Shown here: positions 8,019 to 14,586 of the stretch, one piece after another
Numbering within the stretch: position 1 is the first letter of the stretch
Layout of the letters: the number at the start of each line of letters is the position of its first letter
Source: Firmicutes bacterium CAG:145
GTDB taxonomy: Bacteria > Bacillota > Clostridia > Peptostreptococcales > Anaerovoracaceae
Length of the DNA: 37,623 nucleotides
Reading direction: 5' to 3'
Assembly: GCA_000435715.1 (NCBI GenBank)
Contig: FR882593.1
Span: 224,316 to 261,938 of the forward strand
The notes under the pieces: generated by a model
Told to the model about the DNA's origin: nothing
The model's input: only the letters and a program-made list of their open reading frames with translations
The model's database searches: none
Made by a program: the position numbers and the translations under genes

Positions 8019-9886
8019 TTCAGACATACAAATCAGATAACACAGACTATAGCAAAAACGGCGACATAGTGCTGTTCCCAATATCAGCAAAAGTGACGGC
8101 TGAGCTAAATAAATCATGGTCGGCAGAAATGACCTGTCCCATAGACCCGGAAGGCAGATGGAAATATATAGAGGATGAGGCAGTTGTAAAAATGCCGTCC
8201 TTTAACGGCGATCAGCTGTTCAGAATTAAAGCAAAAACAAAATCGGACAGCGGTATAACGGCCACCCTTGAACCCATTTTCTACGACGCTATGGACGATT
8301 GTTTTTTGGTCGACGTCAGGCCGACCGATAAAAACGGGCAGGACGCACTGGACATAATGACTGCGGTCAATAACAAATACAAGGGTAGTTCAAACATATC
8401 AAAGAAATCTACCGCATACTATCAATTCAAAAATCTGATGGAGGCCATAAACGGAAACGACGACAATTCATTCATATCACGCTGGGGCGGCGAGATACTG
8501 TTCGATAACTACATGGTCATAATCAATGACCATATAGGCGAGGACAACGGCGTAGAATTGAGATATGGCAAGAATATCCCAGAGGACGGCATGAGTCAGG
8601 AAGTAGATATGCGGGAAGTAGTTACCCGCATATACCCTAAAGCATATAACGGGTGGACGATGACAGACAGCGGTTATGTTGATAGTCCGCTGATAAATAG
8701 TTATCCGACAATTAAAATTGCCACGATAACATTCGAAGACGTGAAAATGCGAGAAGACGCAAGAGAAGGCGACGAAGAGGAAGACATAATTGTCTGCGAT
8801 ACGCAGGAAGAACTGGACGCTGCTCTGAAAGAAAAGTGTAACCAGCAGTTTGAAGCGGGGCTGGATAAACCGAAGGTAACCATATCCGCCGATATGATAC
8901 TATTGCAGAACACAGAGCAGTATAAGGACTATGCTGTATTAGAAAATGTAAGTTTAGGCGATACAATACATTGCATTAACAACCATCTGGGAATCACCAC
9001 GACGGCGCGGGTCATCAGTTTAGTGTACGATTCTATCTTGAAAAAAGTGGACAGCGTAGTAATCGGCGAGGCCGAGTATAACTATTTCAACAATGTTACA
9101 TCGTCAGTCAACAGGATAGATTCAGCCATTCGTCTGGACGGCTCCGTGGTGGCTGAGCAAATAAAGGGGTTCATCGACGGCACATGGTCGCAGCTGCGCC
9201 TTCAAAATACTTCGGCCAAAAGAGTGGAGGTTAGAGCCATATTTTTTGAGGATTTGGATCCGAACAGTGAAAACTTCGGCGCATTGTCTATAGGAACCCA
9301 AGGGCTACAGATCAGCAGGCGGCGGACAACTGCAAATGACGACTGGATCTGGACAACGGCCCTTACTGCCGGCGGACTGATAGCTGACATTATAAAGGCT
9401 GGAACAATATCAGACGATTCGGGCAAGTCATACTGGAATTTAAATACAGGTGAGTTTTCAATCGAAAACGGATCTATAACTACTATAGACCCAGAAACCG
9501 GATATCTAATAGAGATAAAAAACGGAAAACTCAAAAATGTGGGACAAGTATGGATTGATAATGTTACATATGACGCAATAATGGAAGTAAGATCATCGGA
9601 AATTTTGGGAAGAACTGAATTAGATGGCAAGTTGAGGTCATCAGTGGCGATTGGAACTGACTATGCATCATTCAGTAACCAAGGATCACAAGTTTTCATT
9701 CAATCCATAGGTACATCTGCAGGTCTATCTGTTAGCAAAAATAATTTGGGGTCTGCAACAATCAGATCAGATTCTATAGCGGGCGTAGAAATAGAGTGTG
9801 CTAATGATAGTAGGAGCAGTTACACCAGAATGACACCTGGACATCTGATTGTAGTTAGAGACGGAAAGACGATAGTGGAGTATTAG
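8015..9886 (+). CDS. Tail-tip protein of the prophage endopeptidase (Tal) type
   Basis: A 623-aa protein starting at an ATGA overlap with Dit. The first roughly 370 residues fit the structural tail-tip hub of siphoviruses (gp27-like fold, 'prophage endopeptidase tail' family). The C-terminal part (about 380-623) is strand-rich with repeated GTISDDSGKSYWNLNTGEFS-like segments, found in tail-associated proteins as a beta-helix or stalk. The hub caps the tail tube and opens on host binding. I see no clear cell-wall hydrolase active site, so peptidase activity is not claimed. Receptor-binding and lysis genes follow. Confidence 0.75.
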   Translation: MIQTYKSDNTDYSKNGDIVLFPISAKVTAELNKSWSAEMTCPIDPEGRWKYIEDEAVVKMPSFNGDQLFRIKAKTKSDSGITATLEPIFYDAMDDCFLVDVRPTDKNGQDALDIMTAVNNKYKGSSNISKKSTAYYQFKNLMEAINGNDDNSFISRWGGEILFDNYMVIINDHIGEDNGVELRYGKNIPEDGMSQEVDMREVVTRIYPKAYNGWTMTDSGYVDSPLINSYPTIKIATITFEDVKMREDAREGDEEEDIIVCDTQEELDAALKEKCNQQFEAGLDKPKVTISADMILLQNTEQYKDYAVLENVSLGDTIHCINNHLGITTTARVISLVYDSILKKVDSVVIGEAEYNYFNNVTSSVNRIDSAIRLDGSVVAEQIKGFIDGTWSQLRLQNTSAKRVEVRAIFFEDLDPNSENFGALSIGTQGLQISRRRTTANDDWIWTTALTAGGLIADIIKAGTISDDSGKSYWNLNTGEFSIENGSITTIDPETGYLIEIKNGKLKNVGQVWIDNVTYDAIMEVRSSEILGRTELDGKLRSSVAIGTDYASFSNQGSQVFIQSIGTSAGLSVSKNNLGSATIRSDSIAGVEIECANDSRSSYTRMTPGHLIVVRDGKTIVEY

Positions 9887-9897
9887 GGAGGTGAAAC

Positions 9898-11292
9898 ATG
9901 GACAGTAAAAATATAAAATTAAGTGTAATCGAGTGGGATCCTGCCGAGATAATACACTACGTTCAGTATTCAACGGAAATTCCCATAGAATTTTACATAC
10001 AAGACTATATTATCCCGCCCGGGGCGACCGCAAGATTTTATCTTAAAAAGCCAAGCGGACTGGAGATATATAACGAGTGCCTGGTGTCGGGGCAAAAAGT
10101 TACGTTAAAGCCTACTGCGCAGACGTTCGCAGAATCAGGAAGGCAAAACGGCCAGATTCAGGTAGTAATAGGTGACGATATTCTCGTCTCATTCATATTG
10201 GAATTTGCAATTGAAAGAAACCTGATATCAGACAGCGCCATAGAGTCGTCCAATGAGTTCGGGGTGTTAGATGAACTGATAAAGGAGGCGCAGAAAGCCA
10301 TTTCCGAGTCGGGAGAGGCGACTACGGCGGCCAATAATGCAGCTGCGGCAGCCAATAAAGCAGCTGACAGAGTAGACGATGTGATCAAGGACGCTAATAC
10401 AGCTATTGGCGGGGCGGAGATAGCCACAGAGGCTGCTAATACTGCGGCAAGGGAGGCTAATACATCAGCCCAAGCGGCAAGTCAAGCGGCTACGGCAGCC
10501 AATAATGCGGCAACATCAGCGACTACGGCAGCGGAAGGGGCCGACGAAGCGGCCGAAGAAGCAAGAAAAGCAGCCGAAGCCGTAGGCGGTTTCCCCATAG
10601 CCATAGAAAAGGGCGGAACCGGTGCGGAAGATAGGGCGAACGCTATTCAAAACCTGTTAAAACTGCCCAACAATACGCGGCCTACTGCTGATACCCCGAA
10701 CGCATGGGCGGAATTTGGAAATTTCACATGCTATTATGGGATTGGGTCGACCATTATCAACAAGCCATCAGGATACGGAACGCTGATTCAGGCGTTACAA
10801 ACAGTAGGTAGCGCCCTGACCATACAGCAGATCTGGCTGGAACAGCAGTACGGACAGATGTATGTACGTGCCGGTAATGAGGTAGGCTGGAACGGCAACG
10901 CGGACGTAGACGGCAGAGACGCGTGGAGGCTACATCTGGATAATGTGAATACTGCCGACTATATAGTTGAACAAGGGACTTCCGGGGCATGGACATACAG
11001 AAAGTGGAACGGTGGGACCTCTGAGTGTTGGGGTTCAGGCGTTGCGACGTATCAAACATCCAGCACAGAAGGAGGACTATATTATGTGCTATCGAAAGCG
11101 ACACTTCCCACAGGGCTCTTCATCAGCACGCCTACCAGCATAGTGACAGTATCTGGCAACTGGATAGGAGGAGCTTCAGTCGGAAGCGGAAACACCAAGT
11201 CCTTATTGAATATATACATATGGACACCGACCAGCGATGCAAACACACGCACCCTGTCGTCGCAAGTGCATTGCTTCGGCCGCTGGAAATAA
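9898..11292 (+). CDS. BppU-like receptor-binding / baseplate fibre protein
   Basis: A 464-aa protein with three parts. Residues 1-120 resemble the N-terminal domain of BppU (baseplate upper protein), which docks onto Dit. Residues about 130-220 are an Ala-rich heptad-like coiled coil with repeated AANNAA units. A linker containing the GGTGA motif common to tail fibres (near 235) leads to a C-terminal beta-rich head (about 260-464) with several Trp, Tyr and Gly residues. The C-terminal head is the likely host-recognition part. A strong GGGAGGTGA precedes the ATG. The DNA of the coiled coil is internally repetitive, which can drive length change. Confidence 0.8.
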   Translation: MDSKNIKLSVIEWDPAEIIHYVQYSTEIPIEFYIQDYIIPPGATARFYLKKPSGLEIYNECLVSGQKVTLKPTAQTFAESGRQNGQIQVVIGDDILVSFILEFAIERNLISDSAIESSNEFGVLDELIKEAQKAISESGEATTAANNAAAAANKAADRVDDVIKDANTAIGGAEIATEAANTAAREANTSAQAASQAATAANNAATSATTAAEGADEAAEEARKAAEAVGGFPIAIEKGGTGAEDRANAIQNLLKLPNNTRPTADTPNAWAEFGNFTCYYGIGSTIINKPSGYGTLIQALQTVGSALTIQQIWLEQQYGQMYVRAGNEVGWNGNADVDGRDAWRLHLDNVNTADYIVEQGTSGAWTYRKWNGGTSECWGSGVATYQTSSTEGGLYYVLSKATLPTGLFISTPTSIVTVSGNWIGGASVGSGNTKSLLNIYIWTPTSDANTRTLSSQVHCFGRWK

Positions 11293-11340
11293 TTGGGCAA
11301 AAATAAAAGAAATTTGAAAAAAAGAAAGAGAGGAAAGAAA

Positions 11341-11607
11341 ATGGATATTGGAATTTTGGCCGACTATTTAGTGGTCGGGGTAGTGGCGTTTTGCCTGGCA
11401 ATAGGGTATGTGATAAAACACTCCCTGCAGTTTATCCCGAACAAATATATACCGTTGATTTTATCAGTCATCGGCATAGCATTTAATATGTGGATCAATG
11501 ACTGGACAGTGGTTCCTGAGGTAATTATTGGCGGTATAATCTCAGGCCTCGCCTCGACTGGTATGTACGAATTATTTAGAAATTTTATAGAAGGAACAAA
11601 GGAGTAA
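11341..11607 (+). CDS. Phage holin (Hol44 / holin_5_2-like)
   Basis: An 88-aa protein with a short N-terminal membrane segment (about 7-27), a second hydrophobic region (about 37-55) and a third (about 58-78), ending in a charged tail. This layout and the place just before an amidase fit the Hol44-type holins that make the membrane hole for endolysin release. The ATG at 11341 is chosen because AGAGGAAAG lies just before it; the frame extends back to a TTG at 11293, but that would add a Lys/Arg-rich piece with no ribosome site. Confidence 0.8.
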   Translation: MDIGILADYLVVGVVAFCLAIGYVIKHSLQFIPNKYIPLILSVIGIAFNMWINDWTVVPEVIIGGIISGLASTGMYELFRNFIEGTKE

Positions 11608-11611
11608 TAAA

Positions 11612-12529
11612 ATGGCAAAATTGATATATTTAAGCCCGTCTAACCACGGACCAGGACAAAATAAATGTTTAAGACCGGACTGTTATGAGGATAAACATAC
11701 CAGGCCTATAGCCGAAGTATGCGCAAAGTACCTTAAAAACAGCGGTTTCGATGTCATAATAGGAAAGACGTCCCAGAACATGGCGACAAGATGTCAGGAG
11801 GCAAACAGCAATGGAGCCTCCCTCTACGTGCCTATCCATACCAACGCCGCAGGAGCCTCGGCCAGATATCTTCTCTTCATGTTCTATCAGGATAACACTG
11901 CATACAGAACTATATATAATGCTGTGGCGCCGTTCCTTGAAGCGATATACCCGGGAGGAGTAAAGGCACATTTTTCAGCAAGACCTGAGCTGACAGAAAT
12001 TAAAACGCCAAAAGCCAAGACACTTTACTGCGAACTTGGATTTCACACTAACCAGACCGACGTAGACAGTTTCATCCACGATTCGGAAAGCGTGGGAAAA
12101 GCGTTGGCGCAGGGTATCTGTAAATATTTTGACGTAGCGTTTTCAGGCGCCCCCGAAGAATCCCCAGCAAAGTCCGTTGAGACCATCGCAAAAGAAGTTT
12201 TAGCCGGGAAATGGGGAAATGGAGACGACAGAAAGAAGCGTCTGACCGCCGCAGGATATGACTATACAGCGGTACAGGCAAAAGTAAACGAACTGATGGG
12301 TGTAAAAGCGGAAGTTCTTAAGACCTATAACAGGGGTCAGGCGTTCACGTTGACAAACTGTCCGCTGTATAGTAGCTCAGCGGCCGCAAATCCGGCAGGA
12401 AGAGTAACCGGCACATATTACCTGTGGGACGGCAAAGAGCTGAATGGCAGATATAGAATAACTAACGCCAAGAATAGGGTCGGAGTCGCAGGACAGGTGA
12501 CGGGCTTCGTCAAAAAAGCAGATCTATAG
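11612..12529 (+). CDS. Endolysin: N-acetylmuramoyl-L-alanine amidase with CW_7 and SH3-like domains
   Basis: A 305-aa endolysin in three parts. Residues 1-175 are an Amidase_3 domain; the zinc ligands are probably H12, E26 and H76, and the catalytic Glu lies in the YCELGFHTN segment. Residues about 185-230 match the CPL-7 type repeat (CW_7), with the signature AKEVLAGKWGNGDDRKKRL, which binds peptidoglycan. The last 70 residues are SH3-like. There is no signal peptide, so release depends on the holin. It cuts the bond between muramic acid and the stem peptide at the end of infection. Confidence 0.92.
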   Translation: MAKLIYLSPSNHGPGQNKCLRPDCYEDKHTRPIAEVCAKYLKNSGFDVIIGKTSQNMATRCQEANSNGASLYVPIHTNAAGASARYLLFMFYQDNTAYRTIYNAVAPFLEAIYPGGVKAHFSARPELTEIKTPKAKTLYCELGFHTNQTDVDSFIHDSESVGKALAQGICKYFDVAFSGAPEESPAKSVETIAKEVLAGKWGNGDDRKKRLTAAGYDYTAVQAKVNELMGVKAEVLKTYNRGQAFTLTNCPLYSSSAAANPAGRVTGTYYLWDGKELNGRYRITNAKNRVGVAGQVTGFVKKADL

Positions 12530-12539
12530 GAGGAAAGAC

Positions 12540-12833
12540 ATGGATTCACCGATAACCAGGGCGGAGCACGAAGAGTTCCGCCGCCGCCTTGAGGCGGAGG
12601 AAAAAAGACAGGATAAGAGAATAGAGCTACTGGAACAGAATACGAAGCAGATCAGCTCCCTGACAATATCCGTCGAAAAATTGGCTCAGAGCATAGAGAT
12701 GACAGTGAAAGAGCAGGTCAAGCATGGCGAACGCCTCGAAGTTCTCGAGAATCGAGATGGGGAAATGTGGCGCAAGGCTATAGGGTATATAGTCACGGCT
12801 GTTATAGGCATGGCCATGGGGTACTTTTTCTGA
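12540..12833 (+). CDS. Small coiled-coil membrane protein (XhlA/holin-like)
   Basis: A 97-aa protein with a long charged coiled coil (residues about 8-70) and one C-terminal membrane segment (about 80-97). This topology is that of the XhlA-type and similar phage lysis-accessory proteins. It lies directly after the endolysin behind GGAGGAAAG and is the last gene of the late operon before a terminator. It may help the holin or act as a regulator of lysis timing. The exact function cannot be told from sequence. Confidence 0.65.
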   Translation: MDSPITRAEHEEFRRRLEAEEKRQDKRIELLEQNTKQISSLTISVEKLAQSIEMTVKEQVKHGERLEVLENRDGEMWRKAIGYIVTAVIGMAMGYFF

Positions 12834-12835
12834 AT

Positions 12836-12862
12836 AAAAGCGGGGCTGAGTGCCCCGCTTTT
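12836..12862. terminator. Bidirectional terminator between late operon and accessory operon
   Basis: An 11-bp perfect stem, AAAAGCGGGGC (12836-12846) with GCCCCGCTTTT (12852-12862) and a 5-base loop, follows the last late gene by three bases. The A/T ends of the stem give U-runs on both strands, so it can also end the minus-strand XRE operon. Confidence 0.9.
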
Positions 12863-12907
12863 AGTTAGACTACCATATGAAACTACACTGCTCTCAAATC
12901 AGAGAAA

Positions 12908-13315
12908 TCAGATTGTCCGGTCAAGCATTTTTGCGAGAACTTCACCCTCTGAGATCAGATCCTCTGCCGTTTCCTCATAGACCTCCCAGCTGCTGTCGTC
13001 TACAACAGCAGCTAAATATTTTGTCGGCCTCACGTCGTGCATGGTCGGATCCTTGTCATCTGTCAGGACTCTGCGCACTTCGCCATCGTCTGATAATACA
13101 AAATCATAGTCGTTAGTTCTAATATAATACAGATCTCTCTTCTCGCAATACATATTATTCAGCTCCTTCAACAATAATTTTTCCAAATAGATGGGGCACT
13201 TACTTACTCCGTACTCCCAGTCTTCCAATGTTCTTTTAGGGATTTGGAATTTTTTGCACATCTGCAACTGCGTCAATCCCGCAGCTTTTCTCGCTTTTCT
13301 TAGTTTATCACTCAT
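12908..13315 (-). CDS. XRE-family (HTH) regulator in prophage accessory operon
   Basis: A 135-aa protein. Residues 4-55 form a helix-turn-helix of the XRE type (KARKAAGLTQLQMCKKFQI, then RTLEDWEYG). Residues 56-135 are an acidic domain that I do not recognise. GGAGAAGG lies just upstream of the ATG. It is the third gene of a minus-strand operon behind two small membrane peptides, with a promoter whose spacer carries a perfect inverted repeat; the simplest reading is that this protein represses its own operon. It lies at the phage end opposite to where the lysogeny repressor normally sits, so it is more likely an accessory regulator than the CI-type repressor. There is no peptidase or integrase domain. 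Confidence 0.8.
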   Translation of the reverse strand: MSDKLRKARKAAGLTQLQMCKKFQIPKRTLEDWEYGVSKCPIYLEKLLLKELNNMYCEKRDLYYIRTNDYDFVLSDDGEVRRVLTDDKDPTMHDVRPTKYLAAVVDDSSWEVYEETAEDLISEGEVLAKMLDRTI

Positions 13316-13334
13316 TTTTAACCTTCTCCTATAC

Positions 13335-13418
13335 TTACTTTTTCTTGAAATTTCTGACGATAACGGTTAGTGATAATATTACCGCAATCGCAGCCATTAT
13401 CAACAATGCTATTTTCAT
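13335..13418 (-). CDS. Putative 27-aa membrane peptide
   Basis: A short frame starting MKIALLIMAAIAVILSLTV and ending with a basic tail (RNFKKK), i.e. a single membrane helix with a positive C-terminus. It lies between the 42-aa peptide and the XRE gene on the same strand. No ribosome site precedes the ATG at 13418. The same frame stays open upstream to about 13474 and would add an Ala/Lys/Gln-rich amphipathic piece, but I see no ordinary start codon there. It could be translated by coupling or not at all. Confidence 0.4.
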   Translation of the reverse strand: MKIALLIMAAIAVILSLTVIVRNFKKK

Positions 13419-13435
13419 ATAATTTTGATGAGCTT

Positions 13436-13460
13436 GCAGGAGGGCTTTCGCCCTCTCTGC
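13436..13460 (-). promoter_or_regulatory. Hairpin with GAAA tetraloop between two small ORFs
   Basis: On the minus strand, GAGGGC-GAAA-GCCCTC (13440-13455) forms a 6-bp stem closed by a GNRA-type loop, extended by GCAG/CTGC (13436-13439 and 13457-13460) with one bulged base. No U-run follows, so it is not a terminator. It lies just after the 42-aa peptide stop and may stabilise or gate the transcript. Confidence 0.55.
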
Positions 13461-13461
13461 C

Positions 13462-13590
13462 TTAGCTTTGAATTTTCACTATTGCAATTATATTTATAAC
13501 TGCTATAATGAGGTTGATAACCGCTGTTACAAGATTCAACTTGTTGTCTACTCGTTTATCTTTTCGGCGGTTTTTCTTTTGCTTGCTCAT
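13462..13590 (-). CDS. Putative 42-aa basic single-pass membrane peptide
   Basis: The 42-codon frame begins at the ATG at 13588-13590 behind a full AAAGGAGGT ribosome site, which makes it credible despite its size. The N-terminal 15 residues are strongly basic and polar (MSKQKKNRRKDKR), followed by one hydrophobic helix (about 19-38) rich in Val, Ile and Leu. It is the first gene after the strong promoter at 13622-13650. Small basic membrane peptides of this shape include holin-like and type I toxin peptides as well as harmless membrane proteins. I cannot choose among these. Confidence 0.65.
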   Translation of the reverse strand: MSKQKKNRRKDKRVDNKLNLVTAVINLIIAVINIIAIVKIQS

Positions 13591-13621
13591 CGTTACCTCC
13601 TTTCTCCCTTTCTGTAATTAT

Positions 13622-13650
13622 ATAATATCACGGATTCCGTGAATTGTCAA
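13622..13650 (-). promoter_or_regulatory. Strong sigma-A-type promoter with operator-like inverted repeat
   Basis: On the minus strand a consensus TTGACA (13645-13650) and TATTAT (13622-13627) are separated by exactly 17 bases. The spacer contains TCACGGA-T-TCCGTGA (13628-13642), a perfect 7-bp inverted repeat, so a bound dimer would block RNA polymerase. It drives the two small peptides and the XRE gene, whose product is the natural candidate ligand of the repeat. Confidence 0.85.
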
Positions 13651-13686
13651 CACCTTTTTTCAAAAAATTCAGGATTTTTTAAAAAA

Positions 13687-13800
13687 TTATATGTATCTGC
13701 AATAGGGACCTCCGTACTGACTTATTATGAACTTTGCCAGGGCCGGATTGGGATTTTTTATCTTTATAGGGTATTCTAATCTTCTTTCATAATTCCACAT
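13687..13800 (-). pseudogene. cotJC: cotJC, 5' fragment cut by prophage insertion
   Basis: The frame starts at the ATG at 13800 behind GGAGG and encodes MWNYERRLEYPIKIKNPNP, then LAKFIISQYGGP, which is the N-terminus of CotJC, the manganese-catalase-like spore coat protein (about 190 aa in Bacillus). After GGP the family continues D-G-E-L, but here it reads YCRYI and a stop, with only 37 codons in all. Those last codons are phage DNA. It follows cotJB by 3 bases, as in the intact cotJABC operon. The rest of the gene is expected at the other phage end. It could become functional again if the prophage excises precisely. Confidence 0.9.
13700..13719. other. Prophage-host junction (attachment site region)
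   Basis: cotJC homology holds through the codons for QYGGP (13705-13719 read on the minus strand) and is lost just to the left of them. The attachment core must lie in or next to GGGACCTCCGTACTG. The left side is A/T-rich with runs of A and T (13650-13690), as is common for phage attachment arms. No tRNA gene is involved. Confidence 0.75.
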
Positions 13801-13803
13801 ATG

Positions 13804-14052
13804 CTAAACCTCCAGTTCCCAAGGCCACGGATCCTGGATCCATGTCCAGCCGTGTTCCGTATTGGTGTCAAATGCTGTCAGAGGACCGTACATCATCTCA
13901 TACTCTGCCTGAAGCTCGGTATGGTTTTTCTGTACGTCCGTAAAGTAATCGAGAGCCATTTGATTCTGTGGATGAGTATCTAAAAACAGGGTGAGATCAT
14001 AAAGAGCAAAACCTGTTTCCTGTATTTTGCGCATCAGTTCAGCTCTGTTCAT
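13804..14052 (-). CDS. cotJB: Spore coat protein CotJB
   Basis: An 82-aa protein covering the CotJB family from end to end. It contains FALYDLTLFLDTHPQNQMAL, typical of the family's D-x-LYLDTHP core, then YGPLTAFDTN and a C-terminal WTWIQDPWPWE. CotJB is a small mother-cell protein packaged in the spore coat with CotJA and CotJC. The ATG overlaps the cotJA stop, and cotJC follows after 3 bases, so the operon order is cotJA-cotJB-cotJC. In Bacillus the operon is made under sigma-E. Confidence 0.93.
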   Translation of the reverse strand: MNRAELMRKIQETGFALYDLTLFLDTHPQNQMALDYFTDVQKNHTELQAEYEMMYGPLTAFDTNTEHGWTWIQDPWPWELEV

Positions 14053-14366
14053 CTTTTCATACCTCCTTTAAAAGGCAAGTCAAGTTCAGGAAAAACGGTA
14101 CCCACCGTCAGCGCTTTATCCAGAGAATATGTGGTCTTCCATCTCTGATTAGGCACGTAACACATGGCTATAGGCAGGCTGCCTAAGTACATGCTGTCAA
14201 AAGTACCGTCATTCTGCCAGTTGTTGTCATTTCCCGCGCTTCCTCCGGTATTTCCGGAGTCAGGGCTGTTATCGCTGCCGGAACCTCCGGTCGAGCAGCC
14301 TTCACAAGGCGTATCTTCCCAGTCTGTTATTTCTATGGGCATTCCTATATAAGGATTCTTAACCAA
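14049..14366 (-). CDS. cotJA: Spore coat-associated protein CotJA, with a Gly/Ser-rich insert
   Basis: A 105-aa protein. Residues 63-102 carry the CotJA core (LPIAMCYVPNQRWKTTYS followed by GTVFPELDLPF). The first 60 residues differ from Bacillus CotJA: they have a CEGC motif and a Gly/Ser/Asn/Asp-rich linker. The start is a TTG at 14366, placed 7 bases after AAAGGAG; no ATG lies nearby. It is the first gene of the cotJ operon. I found no convincing sigma-E promoter upstream; a CATAATAT at about 14408-14415 on the minus strand is the closest -10 candidate and is weak. Confidence 0.88.
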   Translation of the reverse strand: MVKNPYIGMPIEITDWEDTPCEGCSTGGSGSDNSPDSGNTGGSAGNDNNWQNDGTFDSMYLGSLPIAMCYVPNQRWKTTYSLDKALTVGTVFPELDLPFKGGMKR

Positions 14367-14436
14367 AATAAAACTCCTTTCATTAGACAGTTATATTTTT
14401 ATATTATGAAATATCTGCATCTGTTGTGAAATTCCC

Positions 14437-14465
14437 TTGAAAAAGCTTAAAATTTTATTTATTAT
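14437..14465 (+). promoter_or_regulatory. Predicted sigma-A-type promoter of the Kdp-like two-component genes
   Basis: TTGAAA (14437-14442) and TATTAT (14460-14465) with a 17-base spacer, each one mismatch from consensus. It would start transcription near 14472 and give a leader of about 115 bases before the kinase gene. Confidence 0.65.
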
Positions 14466-14586
14466 AAAATGTGTTGAATAAAGATAGTGAGGCTGATGGG
14501 AATAATCACGGAAATTCAGGATTTGATGAAAGTTTAGCGGCATTTTAACGCAACTTGAATATATCATATGGTTAGGAGGAATGGCG

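Larger units (their letters stand above)
1..13704. mobile_element. Right part of a siphovirus-like prophage inserted in cotJC
   Basis: The stretch carries, in the usual head-to-tail-to-lysis order, the prohead protease end, HK97 capsid, connectors, tail tube, chaperones, tape measure, Dit, tail endopeptidase, receptor-binding protein, holin and amidase. It then has a minus-strand accessory operon. The right edge is placed at about 13704 because cotJC, read from the right, stops resembling its family just after the codons for QYGGP at 13705-13719. Portal, terminase, replication genes and integrase are not in the window and should lie to the left, as should the 3' part of cotJC. The exact crossover point cannot be fixed without the other end. 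Confidence 0.9.

Noticed and set aside
11025..11306. Plus-strand frame overlapping the end of the receptor-binding gene
   Set aside because: It is a shadow of the C-terminal head in another frame, with no ribosome site.
12908..13315. XRE protein as the main lysogeny repressor
   Set aside because: It lies next to the lysis end, lacks a peptidase or CI-like C-terminal domain, and shares an operon with tiny peptides; a CI-type gene is expected near the integrase outside the window.
13804..13983. Plus-strand frame across the cotJB region
   Set aside because: It is antisense to cotJB, whose family motifs are clear on the minus strand.
14391..14430. Sigma-E promoter of cotJA
   Set aside because: A CATAATAT lies in the right region, but no matching -35 element is found at the right distance, so it is not annotated.
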